Below, in pieces: positions 55,524-60,449 of a stretch of DNA of 60,449 bases. Location: positions 1 to 60,449 of IMG/VR virus record IMGVR_UViG_3300037247_000601; one strand, written 5' to 3'. A program made the position numbers and the translations under genes. This stretch comes from a virus. The notes under the pieces were generated by a model that searched no databases, was not told the origin of the DNA, and was given only the letters and a program-made list of their open reading frames with translations. Within the stretch, counting starts at the first letter, position 1. Every line of letters starts with the position of its first letter.

Positions 55524-55820
55524 TCACCTCCCGAAAAAGCCGCCGCCCCCTCCGCGCCTGATAAGGCTGCGGTCATGGGGACGGCGTAGGACAGGGAGGC
55601 ATCGCGGGGAAACAGGAAGCAACCCCGCGACTACACCGGATGGGAACCGGTGTTCGGTTGCTGCGGGCCGGGCGCTACCCCGGCTCTCGGCTGTTACGGT
55701 GTCAGAGGCCTTGCGGCCTATCTCCGCCGGGCCGAACCCGTGGTGCGTGTCTTGCTTTCGCATAGCGGGGCCGTCCCGCATCCACGCCGCCGCAGCAATA
55801 AGTCGCGCCAGTACCTTCAT
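55524..55820 (-). CDS. Doubtful small frame overlapping a structured region
   Basis: A 98-codon frame starts 4 bases after the short frame at 55825-55902. Its N-terminal 40 residues (MKVLARLIAAAAWMRDGPAM) look plausible, but the rest is Arg/Gly/Pro-rich and coincides with four hairpins, so it may be untranslated. I give it low confidence. Confidence 0.3.
   Translation of the reverse strand: MKVLARLIAAAAWMRDGPAMRKQDTHHGFGPAEIGRKASDTVTAESRGSARPAATEHRFPSGVVAGLLPVSPRCLPVLRRPHDRSLIRRGGGGGFFGR
55603..55719. ncRNA. Four-hairpin structured element
   Basis: Four consecutive perfect stems are present: CGCGGGG 55603-55609 with CCCCGCG 55623-55629; ACACCGG 55633-55639 with CCGGTGT 55647-55653; GCCGGG 55667-55672 with CCCGGC 55679-55684; and AGGCC 55706-55710 with GGCCT 55715-55719. 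The density is unlike any other stretch here. It might be a riboswitch-like leader, a small RNA, or an origin/attachment element; strand is not known. Confidence 0.45.
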
Positions 55821-55824
55821 GCTC

Positions 55825-55902
55825 TCAGCCTACCTCAGGGAAATCGGTAGGGAAACCACGGCCCCTACGCTGGCACGGCTCATAGAGAAGGATTGCTGTC
55901 AT
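55825..55902 (-). CDS. Very small peptide sharing GRGFPTDFPEV
   Basis: This 25-residue frame (MTAILLYEPCQRRGRGFPTD then FPEVG) is coupled to the gene before it by ATGA. Its end is coded by a 34-base repeat found again in the gene at 56722-56931. It looks like a truncated duplicate of part of that gene. Confidence 0.45.
   Translation of the reverse strand: MTAILLYEPCQRRGRGFPTDFPEVG
55830..55863. repeat. 34-base direct repeat, copy 1
   Basis: Exact duplicate of 56775-56808. On the minus strand it encodes GRGFPTDFPEV in the short peptide at 55825-55902. Confidence 0.9.
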
Positions 55903-56276
55903 GGGGCGCTCCGCCCAGGCACCGGGTCGCCCATCAGGGCCGCCGTCACGTTGCCGCGCACGGACGCCGGCAGTCGGTCAATCTCGGTCGCGGCCCGCGG
56001 GTCGTCCTCGAAGCAGCAGCCGGCAGGCAGCTGTTCACTCGCCGCCCTTTTGTTCGCGCCTAGCCGCCCTAGCCCCCTGGTGCGGCGCGGCAGGCCCAGT
56101 ATGGACGCGCGCACCGTCACCGCGCTGGACGTGCGGCCCAATTCCTTGGCGATATCGTCGATCGGCAAGCCCCCGGTCCACATGAGGCACAGGCGGTCGA
56201 GATCTTCCTCGGTCCATTTGAGCGGCCTTCTGCCGTACAGGCCCAGGGCCGGACGGGCGTTGAGCGGGCACATCAT
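55899..56276 (-). CDS. GcrA/Myb-like DNA-binding protein
   Basis: This 125-residue protein has WTEEDLDRLCLMWTGGLPID followed by DIAKELGRTSSAVTVRASIL, a Myb/SANT-like HTH very like the N-terminus of GcrA (WTxExxxxLxxLW...G.S...IA..LG.S..AV..K). The sigma-binding C-terminus of GcrA is absent. It may modulate transcription of phage or host genes. The start at 56276 overlaps the preceding stop. Confidence 0.65.
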   Translation of the reverse strand: MMCPLNARPALGLYGRRPLKWTEEDLDRLCLMWTGGLPIDDIAKELGRTSSAVTVRASILGLPRRTRGLGRLGANKRAASEQLPAGCCFEDDPRAATEIDRLPASVRGNVTAALMGDPVPGRSAP

Positions 56277-56473
56277 CGTCCCCTCGCTTGGTGCATCCGC
56301 CGAAACAGGCTGTTCACGGCGTCGACCACGCCTGCGAAATCAAAGCCGGCTGTCGCGTGCAGCGTCGGATCGCCGAACGGCATGGATCGACCGCCGAAGG
56401 CCCGGCGCCGAAAAGTCGAGCGCTTTTTGCGCCGCCGCCGGGGGCTCTTGGCCTTGAGACTGGCCCGGCTCAT
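56273..56473 (-). CDS. Small Arg/Lys-rich protein
   Basis: This 66-residue protein begins MSRASLKAKSPRRRRKKRST and continues FRRRAFGGRSMPFGDPTLHA; the C-terminal helix is FAGVVDAVNSLFRRMHQARG. The basic start should bind nucleic acid. Coupled on both sides by ATGA. Function unknown. Confidence 0.55.
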   Translation of the reverse strand: MSRASLKAKSPRRRRKKRSTFRRRAFGGRSMPFGDPTLHATAGFDFAGVVDAVNSLFRRMHQARGR

Positions 56474-56721
56474 GGGGCACTCCAATTCCATGGTACGGGC
56501 AGGCAGCAATACACCGCGGCACTGGTCGCAATCGGCGGCTCCTTCACGGCACAGTGAACGCAGCCCCGCGTGAACGGCGCGTTGCCCTTGCCGCAAGCGG
56601 GACAGAGCCAGCCGAGGCGGAGGCGGTGGCGAGCGTTCATAGGAGCATCACGCCAACCCTGGTCAGGACAGCCCTTCGCGGTGACTTCGTGAAGCGACGA
56701 TCCGCAGATATTGCAGGCCAT
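56470..56721 (-). CDS. Small zinc-ribbon protein
   Basis: This 83-residue protein contains CNICGSSLH at the N-terminus and CPACGKGNAPFTRGCVHC, two zinc-binding Cys pairs. The tail is Pro/Trp-rich. One of a run of small cysteine-rich early proteins at this end of the leftward unit. Function unknown. Confidence 0.6.
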   Translation of the reverse strand: MACNICGSSLHEVTAKGCPDQGWRDAPMNARHRLRLGWLCPACGKGNAPFTRGCVHCAVKEPPIATSAAVYCCLPVPWNWSAP

Positions 56722-56931
56722 CTATCCCGTGCTCCTCGGTGTGTTTGCCCTTAACCACCACCAGCGCCAGCGGTCTACCTCAGGGAAATCGGTAGGGAAA
56801 CCACGGCCTGTTCGGTCAGGATAAGTACAACTCAAAGAGGCCCGTGTCCTGGCGGCGAACATTCCGCACATGCAGTCGTGGCAATAGCAGCGGCCACAAT
56901 TCGGGCACTGTCCCGTGCAGTTACGGGCCAT
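56722..56931 (-). CDS. Small Cys-rich protein containing the 34-base repeat
   Basis: This 69-residue protein has a dense Cys cluster (CTGQCPNCGRCYCHDCMCGM) that could bind two zinc ions. Further on GRGFPTDFPEVDRWRWWWL is encoded by the 34-base repeat shared with 55830-55863. The ATG at 56931 directly follows the preceding stop. Function unknown. Confidence 0.6.
   Translation of the reverse strand: MARNCTGQCPNCGRCYCHDCMCGMFAARTRASLSCTYPDRTGRGFPTDFPEVDRWRWWWLRANTPRSTG
56775..56808. repeat. 34-base direct repeat, copy 2
   Basis: Exact duplicate of 55830-55863, lying inside the Cys-rich gene at 56722-56931. It is probably the older copy because it is embedded in a complete gene. Confidence 0.9.
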
Positions 56932-57159
56932 CTAATCGGCTCTCATGGGCGCCGCTTCCTCTCGAGCGCTAACCACTTGCTGTTTGTTCTCCATGGACTT
57001 CCATTTGATACGAGCATGCAGGAGGGCATCCAACGCCAACTCGATGCTGTGCCAGTTTTCCGCACGAGCGATGATCAGGCAGATCGCATCATCGACACGC
57101 GATAGACCGGATTGCGGTGCAGAGCCCAGATTGGGGCCGTTCTCCACGCGGAGTGCCAT
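56932..57159 (-). CDS. Small helical protein of unknown function
   Basis: This 75-residue protein (VDDAICLIIARAENWHSIEL, ALDALLHARIKWKSMENKQQ) is all helical. It abuts the Cys-rich gene. No domain recognised. Confidence 0.6.
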   Translation of the reverse strand: MALRVENGPNLGSAPQSGLSRVDDAICLIIARAENWHSIELALDALLHARIKWKSMENKQQVVSAREEAAPMRAD

Positions 57160-57453
57160 CTATTTTCCTCCCTTCCCTGTCACTTCGACCCGGCCGCGCT
57201 TGTGGCCGTCCAGTCGTTTCAACCCATAGGCAGGCCAGCCGTCTGGTTCCATGTCCCCTGCCTGCAGACCGGAGCCGATTTCTGGCGCTGGCGGGCGGTC
57301 CCCGTCATCGCCGTGCGTCTCAGGCTCGGCCATGCGGCGGCGGCGCTTTATGCCAGCCCAAAATGCTCGCAAGCTCCACCACGTCAGGGCCAAAACTAGG
57401 CCCATGACTAAAATCCAGAGAATGTTGGCCAGGATGGCGGGGTCGTCGAGCAT
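57160..57453 (-). CDS. Single-pass membrane protein
   Basis: This 97-residue protein has one membrane segment (ILANILWILVMGLVLALTWW) followed by a very basic stretch (GIKRRRRMAE) and a hydrophilic tail. The N-out/C-in topology follows the positive-inside rule. It might act on the host membrane early in infection (e.g. exclusion); function unknown. Confidence 0.65.
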   Translation of the reverse strand: MLDDPAILANILWILVMGLVLALTWWSLRAFWAGIKRRRRMAEPETHGDDGDRPPAPEIGSGLQAGDMEPDGWPAYGLKRLDGHKRGRVEVTGKGGK

Positions 57454-57455
57454 GG

Positions 57456-57953
57456 TTACGACGCCTCTTGCAAGGGACGCATCTTGTCCATACGCGCGAA
57501 CAGCGCCCGGGCCGTGCCCTCGCGACAGGCAAAGTCACCCTTCCGCCAGCGCGCCAGCGTGGTATTGGCCACGCCCTCGGCTCGGCAAACGTCGTCCAGG
57601 CTGACGCCAAGACCGGCGCAGCGGGCCTCGAGCTGCTGCAAATACGATTTAACCGCGGCACCAAGATCAATAGATAAATTCGGGGATTTCTGGGTTGGCG
57701 GAAAAGTCAATAATACAGGAAGATGCGCCGTCAACATTTCTGGCGCGAACCGAAACCACTCGCCCCGGATTCGGAGATTGCTAAATCTTTCGTGCAGCGA
57801 ACGCTCAACACCACGTTCACCGGGGAACGACCTTAGAATTCTGAGAACATCGTGATGAGCGGTTTGCAGTGCTGAGCGGCGTTTTTCGACATTCTCCGCG
57901 CACCCAATCTTCACCGGACCATCGTCGCCTGCTTGGATGAAATAGATCAACAT
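57456..57953 (-). CDS. T5orf172/GIY-YIG-type nuclease fused to HTH
   Basis: This 165-residue protein starts MLIYFIQAGDDGPVKIGCAE and continues NVEKRRSALQTAHHDVLRIL then LHERFSNLRIRGEWFRF, the pattern of the GIY-YIG superfamily T5orf172 group. The C-terminal part (SYLQQLEARCAGLGVSLDDV, AEGVANTTLARWRKGDF) is a Cro/CI-like HTH. Such fusions are common in phage regulators or nucleases; whether this one cuts DNA is uncertain. The start at 57953 is the best ATG before the core. Confidence 0.7.
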   Translation of the reverse strand: MLIYFIQAGDDGPVKIGCAENVEKRRSALQTAHHDVLRILRSFPGERGVERSLHERFSNLRIRGEWFRFAPEMLTAHLPVLLTFPPTQKSPNLSIDLGAAVKSYLQQLEARCAGLGVSLDDVCRAEGVANTTLARWRKGDFACREGTARALFARMDKMRPLQEAS

Positions 57954-57987
57954 GCGCGGAGCCCTGCTCACGCAGTGGGATTGGGAA

Positions 57988-58188
57988 TCATGCTGCGCCC
58001 CGTTCTCTGTAGAAATCGTTGGGCTGGACCTGTCCATCAGTCATGCCCTTAATTGCGAGCATGGTCGATAGATCGGGAATCGCCTCGCCCCTTGCGGCAC
58101 GTGTAACTGTTGAAACTGACCGCCCAATTCGCGCCGCAAATTCAGTGGCTGTTAACTCGTTAATTCTGAGATATTCGGATAAGGTCAT
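57988..58188 (-). CDS. Cro/CI-type repressor
   Basis: This 66-residue HTH protein reads LSEYLRINELTATEFAARIG, RSVSTVTRAARGEAIPDLST, a classic lambda-Cro-like DNA-binding fold. It is the first leftward gene, next to the divergent operators at 58208-58255. It likely regulates the choice between the two transcription units. The DNA right upstream has GGGGGC before the ATG. Confidence 0.85.
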   Translation of the reverse strand: MTLSEYLRINELTATEFAARIGRSVSTVTRAARGEAIPDLSTMLAIKGMTDGQVQPNDFYRERGAA

Positions 58189-58207
58189 GCCCCCTTATAA
58201 AAGTTTT

Positions 58208-58222
58208 TTGCAGCGGGCGCAA
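58208..58222. promoter_or_regulatory. Operator O1 (TTGC-N7-GCAA)
   Basis: TTGCAGCGGGCGCAA is an inverted repeat, TTGC with GCAA seven bases apart. Its centre is 33 bases from that of the second site, about three helical turns, so two repressor dimers would lie on one face. Confidence 0.65.
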
Positions 58223-58240
58223 GTTTTTTCTTGACCTATT

Positions 58241-58255
58241 TTGCGGTTTGTGCAA
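58241..58255. promoter_or_regulatory. Operator O2 (TTGC-N7-GCAA)
   Basis: TTGCGGTTTGTGCAA repeats the TTGC-N7-GCAA pattern and overlaps the spacer of the candidate rightward promoter (58231-58259). Binding here would block rightward transcription. Confidence 0.65.
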
Positions 58256-58354
58256 TTGTCCCCCATTGGTTCGCCCTTGGACCGCTCCCCGGACCCCCGG
58301 CGCCACCCGCAACCCACTTCCCCTAGGCGCCGGGGCAGGGCTAGGAGGAAAGCG

Positions 58355-58609
58355 ATGAACCGCATCATCATCAAACGCATAATCGACGGCTACACCATCA
58401 AGGCCGTGGCGCATTACCTCCCGACCGAAGACGGCTGGGAATGCCGCGTGAAAGAAGGCGCGGTCTGGGTTGAGGCGCGCGATCCCGATGAAACCGGCAA
58501 TGATGTCTGGGCCACGCTGGTCGACATGATCGACCTCGCCCTGGAGACCGCACGCCAGCGCGACGCCATGAACGCCGGCCCGTTTTCCAGCGCACAGTGC
58601 CACGCCTAA
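58355..58609 (+). CDS. First rightward early protein
   Basis: This 84-residue protein begins MNRIIIKRIIDGYTIKAVAH and has LPTEDGWECRVKEGAVWVEA; the C-terminal half is a helix. AGGAGGAAAG precedes the ATG, the best ribosome binding site of the unit. Function unknown. Confidence 0.75.
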   Translation: MNRIIIKRIIDGYTIKAVAHYLPTEDGWECRVKEGAVWVEARDPDETGNDVWATLVDMIDLALETARQRDAMNAGPFSSAQCHA

Positions 58610-58643
58610 CAGCCCCGAGGGGCCAGGATGAGAGACAACAGCC

Positions 58644-58940
58644 ATGCCGAAGACCCCGAAGATCCACGTAATGCGCCACAAGCTGGAACTCGACATCGAG
58701 GTCGATCCCACCAGCCACAAGTCGCTCGACAACGCAGTGAGCGTTATGATGCGCGTCAAGGTGTACGTTGCAGGGCTTGAAGCCAGCCTGAAGGTCACCG
58801 ATTCGCGCCTGACGCGCGTCCCTGTCCCTGTCCCCGAGTCGGTGCAGGAAGCGCCGGAGCCCGCGGCCGCGGAACCAGCCGACAACCTGGAGCCCCCGGC
58901 GAATCTGCGCCGCGTGCCCAAGCCGGCCGCCGCGGAGTGA
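58644..58940 (+). CDS. Early protein, Pro/Ala-rich tail
   Basis: This 98-residue protein has a beta/alpha part (PKIHVMRHKLELDIEVDPTS, AVSVMMRVKVYVAGLEASLK) and a Pro/Val/Glu/Ala tail. Function unknown. Confidence 0.65.
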   Translation: MPKTPKIHVMRHKLELDIEVDPTSHKSLDNAVSVMMRVKVYVAGLEASLKVTDSRLTRVPVPVPESVQEAPEPAAAEPADNLEPPANLRRVPKPAAAE

Positions 58941-58944
58941 CGCC

Positions 58945-59304
58945 ATGAACAATGCCCTACTTTCTCTCATCGCGGCAGAGTGCAAAGAGCCCTGTGCCAA
59001 CGAGCCCGATCTGCTGAAGCGAATCAAGAAAGCCATGGTGCCCGTCGCCAACGGTCACTGGATGGTAACTGACGAGGATATGTGCATCCGAGGCGCTCTG
59101 GCTGCGGTTCTGCTGGACCCAGAGACAACGGAAGATGACAAGCAGCGAATTACCTTGACGCTCGAACAGATGCGCTCGATCAGCGCCATGATATCGGGCG
59201 TTCCAGTAGACATTGAGCGTGTCCTGGACAACCCAGATGGAGTTGAGACAGTCCCCTTAGTCAAGCTCTGGCATGAGGCCAAGGCTAAGGAAATCACACC
59301 ATGA
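58945..59304 (+). CDS. Early protein of unknown function
   Basis: This 119-residue helical protein reads NNALLSLIAAECKEPCANEP, LLKRIKKAMVPVANGHWMVT. The end KAKEITP is part of the recurring KEP junction; its stop overlaps the next start (ATGA). Confidence 0.65.
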   Translation: MNNALLSLIAAECKEPCANEPDLLKRIKKAMVPVANGHWMVTDEDMCIRGALAAVLLDPETTEDDKQRITLTLEQMRSISAMISGVPVDIERVLDNPDGVETVPLVKLWHEAKAKEITP

Positions 59305-59543
59305 TGCAACCAATGCCCCCCGAAGGCCAGGGCGGCTACGCTCGCAAGGTGCAGGACATCGCAATCGAGCGCGATCAGCTCAAGACGGCGAACGCGGAGC
59401 TTATCGCCGCACTGGAGAGTGTTTCTCATTGGCAGCGGGCTAAGTGCGAAGACGCGAGCGCCGAAATGCTGTTCATGTTGCTCGACAATAAGGTCGGTAT
59501 TGCACTCATCGCGCTGGCCAAGACCAAGGAACCCACGCCTTGA
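59301..59543 (+). CDS. Small coiled-coil early protein, paralogue of 59899-60255
   Basis: This 80-residue protein has ERDQLKTANAELIAALESVS, a helix almost identical to ERDRLLVANAELVEALEALL in the gene at 59899. The end is TKEPTP, the KEP junction. It probably oligomerises; function unknown. Confidence 0.7.
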   Translation: MMQPMPPEGQGGYARKVQDIAIERDQLKTANAELIAALESVSHWQRAKCEDASAEMLFMLLDNKVGIALIALAKTKEPTP

Positions 59544-59902
59544 CCAGCTCTTACCTGGAAAGGCCCCTCAGAACCGAAGCCGAGGCACGTGCCATGACCG
59601 ACCTCGCAGCGATTGATTTGGAGGAGATCAAAGCTCGCCAGCACGATATCTCGGCAAACAGCAGTCAATTGCGCGGAGACAAGAACGCCCTTATCGCTGC
59701 CGTCGAGGCGCTGCGGGAGCGCGTGGCGGAGCTTGAGGGGGATATGTTTGTTGCACGAGTCCATGCTGCCGAGGCCCACGCGACCGAGCTGGCAGGGGTG
59801 CTAGATAACATAGCAAGGGTGTCCAGTAGCTTCCCCTCCCGACAAGCAGCCCGCGCCGTCCTCAAGGCCCACGGTCCAGTCAAGCAGGAGTCCGCGCCAT
59901 GA
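59540..59902 (+). CDS. Small coiled-coil early protein (TTG start)
   Basis: The frame starts at a TTG overlapping the preceding TGA; an internal ATG is at 59594. The 120-residue product carries a coiled coil (NALIAAVEALRERVAELEGD). The end KQESAP is another junction type. Function unknown. Confidence 0.6.
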   Translation: MTSSYLERPLRTEAEARAMTDLAAIDLEEIKARQHDISANSSQLRGDKNALIAAVEALRERVAELEGDMFVARVHAAEAHATELAGVLDNIARVSSSFPSRQAARAVLKAHGPVKQESAP

Positions 59903-60255
59903 CCGAGAGAGCCGAGAAGCGCGCCGAGCCGACGCCGGAGCGCGACTGTAGGCCGGGAACTGGCCGTTTTGAGTGTGATGAAAACGGCTTAGTCGTTGAA
60001 CGGTTTGCTAACGGTGACTGTTCCTTTGATATTTTTGACGCGAGCGAGTGGCCGGGCGGTGACGAAGACGGAAACTTTTATGCCCGCTTGATAGCCGACA
60101 CCGCAGCCGAGCGCGACCGGCTTCTGGTGGCCAACGCGGAGCTGGTGGAAGCGCTGGAAGCACTGTTGAAACAGGCTGTCTGGGATTGCCGCGAAACATA
60201 CGCTGTTGAGTTAGCCCGCGCCGTCCTGGCCAAGGCCAAGGAGCCCGGATCATGA
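59899..60255 (+). CDS. Small coiled-coil early protein
   Basis: This 118-residue protein starts MTERAEKRAEPTPERDCRPG, has a beta domain (FECDENGLVVERFANGDCSF) and the coiled-coil AAERDRLLVANAELVEALEA. It ends AKAKEPGS, coding the AAGGAG that serves the next gene. Paralogue of 59301-59543 in its helix. Confidence 0.7.
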   Translation: MTERAEKRAEPTPERDCRPGTGRFECDENGLVVERFANGDCSFDIFDASEWPGGDEDGNFYARLIADTAAERDRLLVANAELVEALEALLKQAVWDCRETYAVELARAVLAKAKEPGS

Positions 60256-60449
60256 CCCAGCGCAGCGGGAAGTTCACCAGGGGGCCGTGTGTATTCGACG
60301 ATATCTCGCGACCGAATGAAACCGATGGTCTTGGATATATCTACACCGCCGACCGGGGCTGTGGTGGACCAACTCTCGCCCACACAGGTGACAGCGACCT
60401 GCCCGCAGCGGAAAACCGCGCCAACGCCGCGCTATACGCCGCCGCCCAC
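60252..60449 (+). CDS. Small early protein, 5' part of the gene continuing at 2-331
   Basis: The ATG at 60252 overlaps the preceding stop (ATGA). The product starts MTQRSGKFTRGPCVFDDISR and runs through the repeated 127 bases to finish at 331 on the other side of the junction, 133 residues in all. Seen alone it is truncated by the end of the window only. Confidence 0.8.
   Translation, partial: MTQRSGKFTRGPCVFDDISRPNETDGLGYIYTADRGCGGPTLAHTGDSDLPAAENRANAALYAAAH
60323..60449. repeat. Terminal direct repeat, right copy
   Basis: This is the exact duplicate of bases 1-127. Removing one copy gives a 60,322 bp circle. See the left copy for interpretation. Confidence 0.95.

Larger units (their letters stand above)
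58189..58354. promoter_or_regulatory. Divergent control region
   Basis: This 166-base gap separates the repressor gene and the first rightward gene. It contains two operator-like repeats, TTGACC (58231-58236) with a 17-base spacer to AATTGT as a candidate rightward promoter, and an AT-rich TTATAA near the repressor start. The rest, up to 58354, has AGGAGGAAAG before the next ATG. Confidence 0.7.

Noticed and set aside
1-60449. Integrase, partition genes, tRNA genes and CRISPR arrays
   Set aside because: I looked for their usual signatures (tyrosine or serine recombinase motifs, ParA/ParB motifs, tRNA T-arms, regularly spaced repeats) and found none; a low-similarity case could still be missed by eye.

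Overview
The window is a complete, circularly closed genome of a tailed dsDNA phage (Caudoviricetes). Its first 127 bases are identical to its last 127, so the non-redundant length is 60,322 bp. The gene starting at 60252 reads through the end of the window into position 331. The morphogenesis genes follow the P22 (podovirus) pattern: small and large terminase, portal, scaffold, P22-type coat, gp4-type connector, gp10-type tail accessory protein and ejection-type proteins. A GcrA-family regulator (a family confined to Alphaproteobacteria), a second GcrA-like Myb/SANT protein and a high-GC, ATG/GTG-rich gene style point to an alphaproteobacterial host. I see no integrase, tRNA or CRISPR array.

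The genome has two divergent transcription units. They start at a control region (58189-58354) that carries a Cro/CI-type repressor gene on the left and two TTGC-N7-GCAA operators about three helical turns apart. The rightward unit runs 58355 to the end and continues 1-7727. It holds many very small early genes, usually overlapping by ATGA, with an HNH endonuclease, a coiled-coil protein and a RecT annealing protein. The leftward unit runs 58188 down to 7822 and converges with the rightward one at 7728-7821.

Reading the leftward unit in transcription order: regulators and small zinc-binding proteins (58.2-55.5 kb); recombination, modification and replication genes (55.5-46.3 kb: two HNH proteins, RusA, N4/N6 DNA methyltransferase, GcrA, an intein-split DnaB helicase, a C5 methyltransferase with a long second reading frame inside it, and an O-like replication protein with internal iterons); an HTH regulator; an AT-richer appendage cluster (44.7-37.9 kb) with beta-helix and spike-like proteins; packaging and head genes (37.9-28.6 kb); two glycosyltransferases, one fused to a methyltransferase-like domain (28.6-25.7 kb); neck/tail genes and ejection proteins, including a 1974-residue virion protein (25.7-12.8 kb); a tail fibre; and a lysis cassette ending in a class-3 lipase (10.9-7.8 kb). 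A single rightward gene (26496-26858) with its own promoter interrupts this unit.

The points most worth a second look are: an exact consensus parS site (a 22-bp palindrome) inside the giant virion gene with no parA/parB in the phage; a class 3 intein with the Trp-Cys-Thr signature plus a LAGLIDADG endonuclease carrying a zinc finger, splitting the helicase P-loop; a 387-codon second frame inside the C5 methyltransferase gene; a four-hairpin structured element at 55603-55719; iterons inside the replication gene; a beta-propeller inserted in the gp10-like protein; RMF-like and GcrA-like host-control proteins; and repeated gene-junction cassettes in the early region. All functions are inferred from sequence reading alone; no database search was run.
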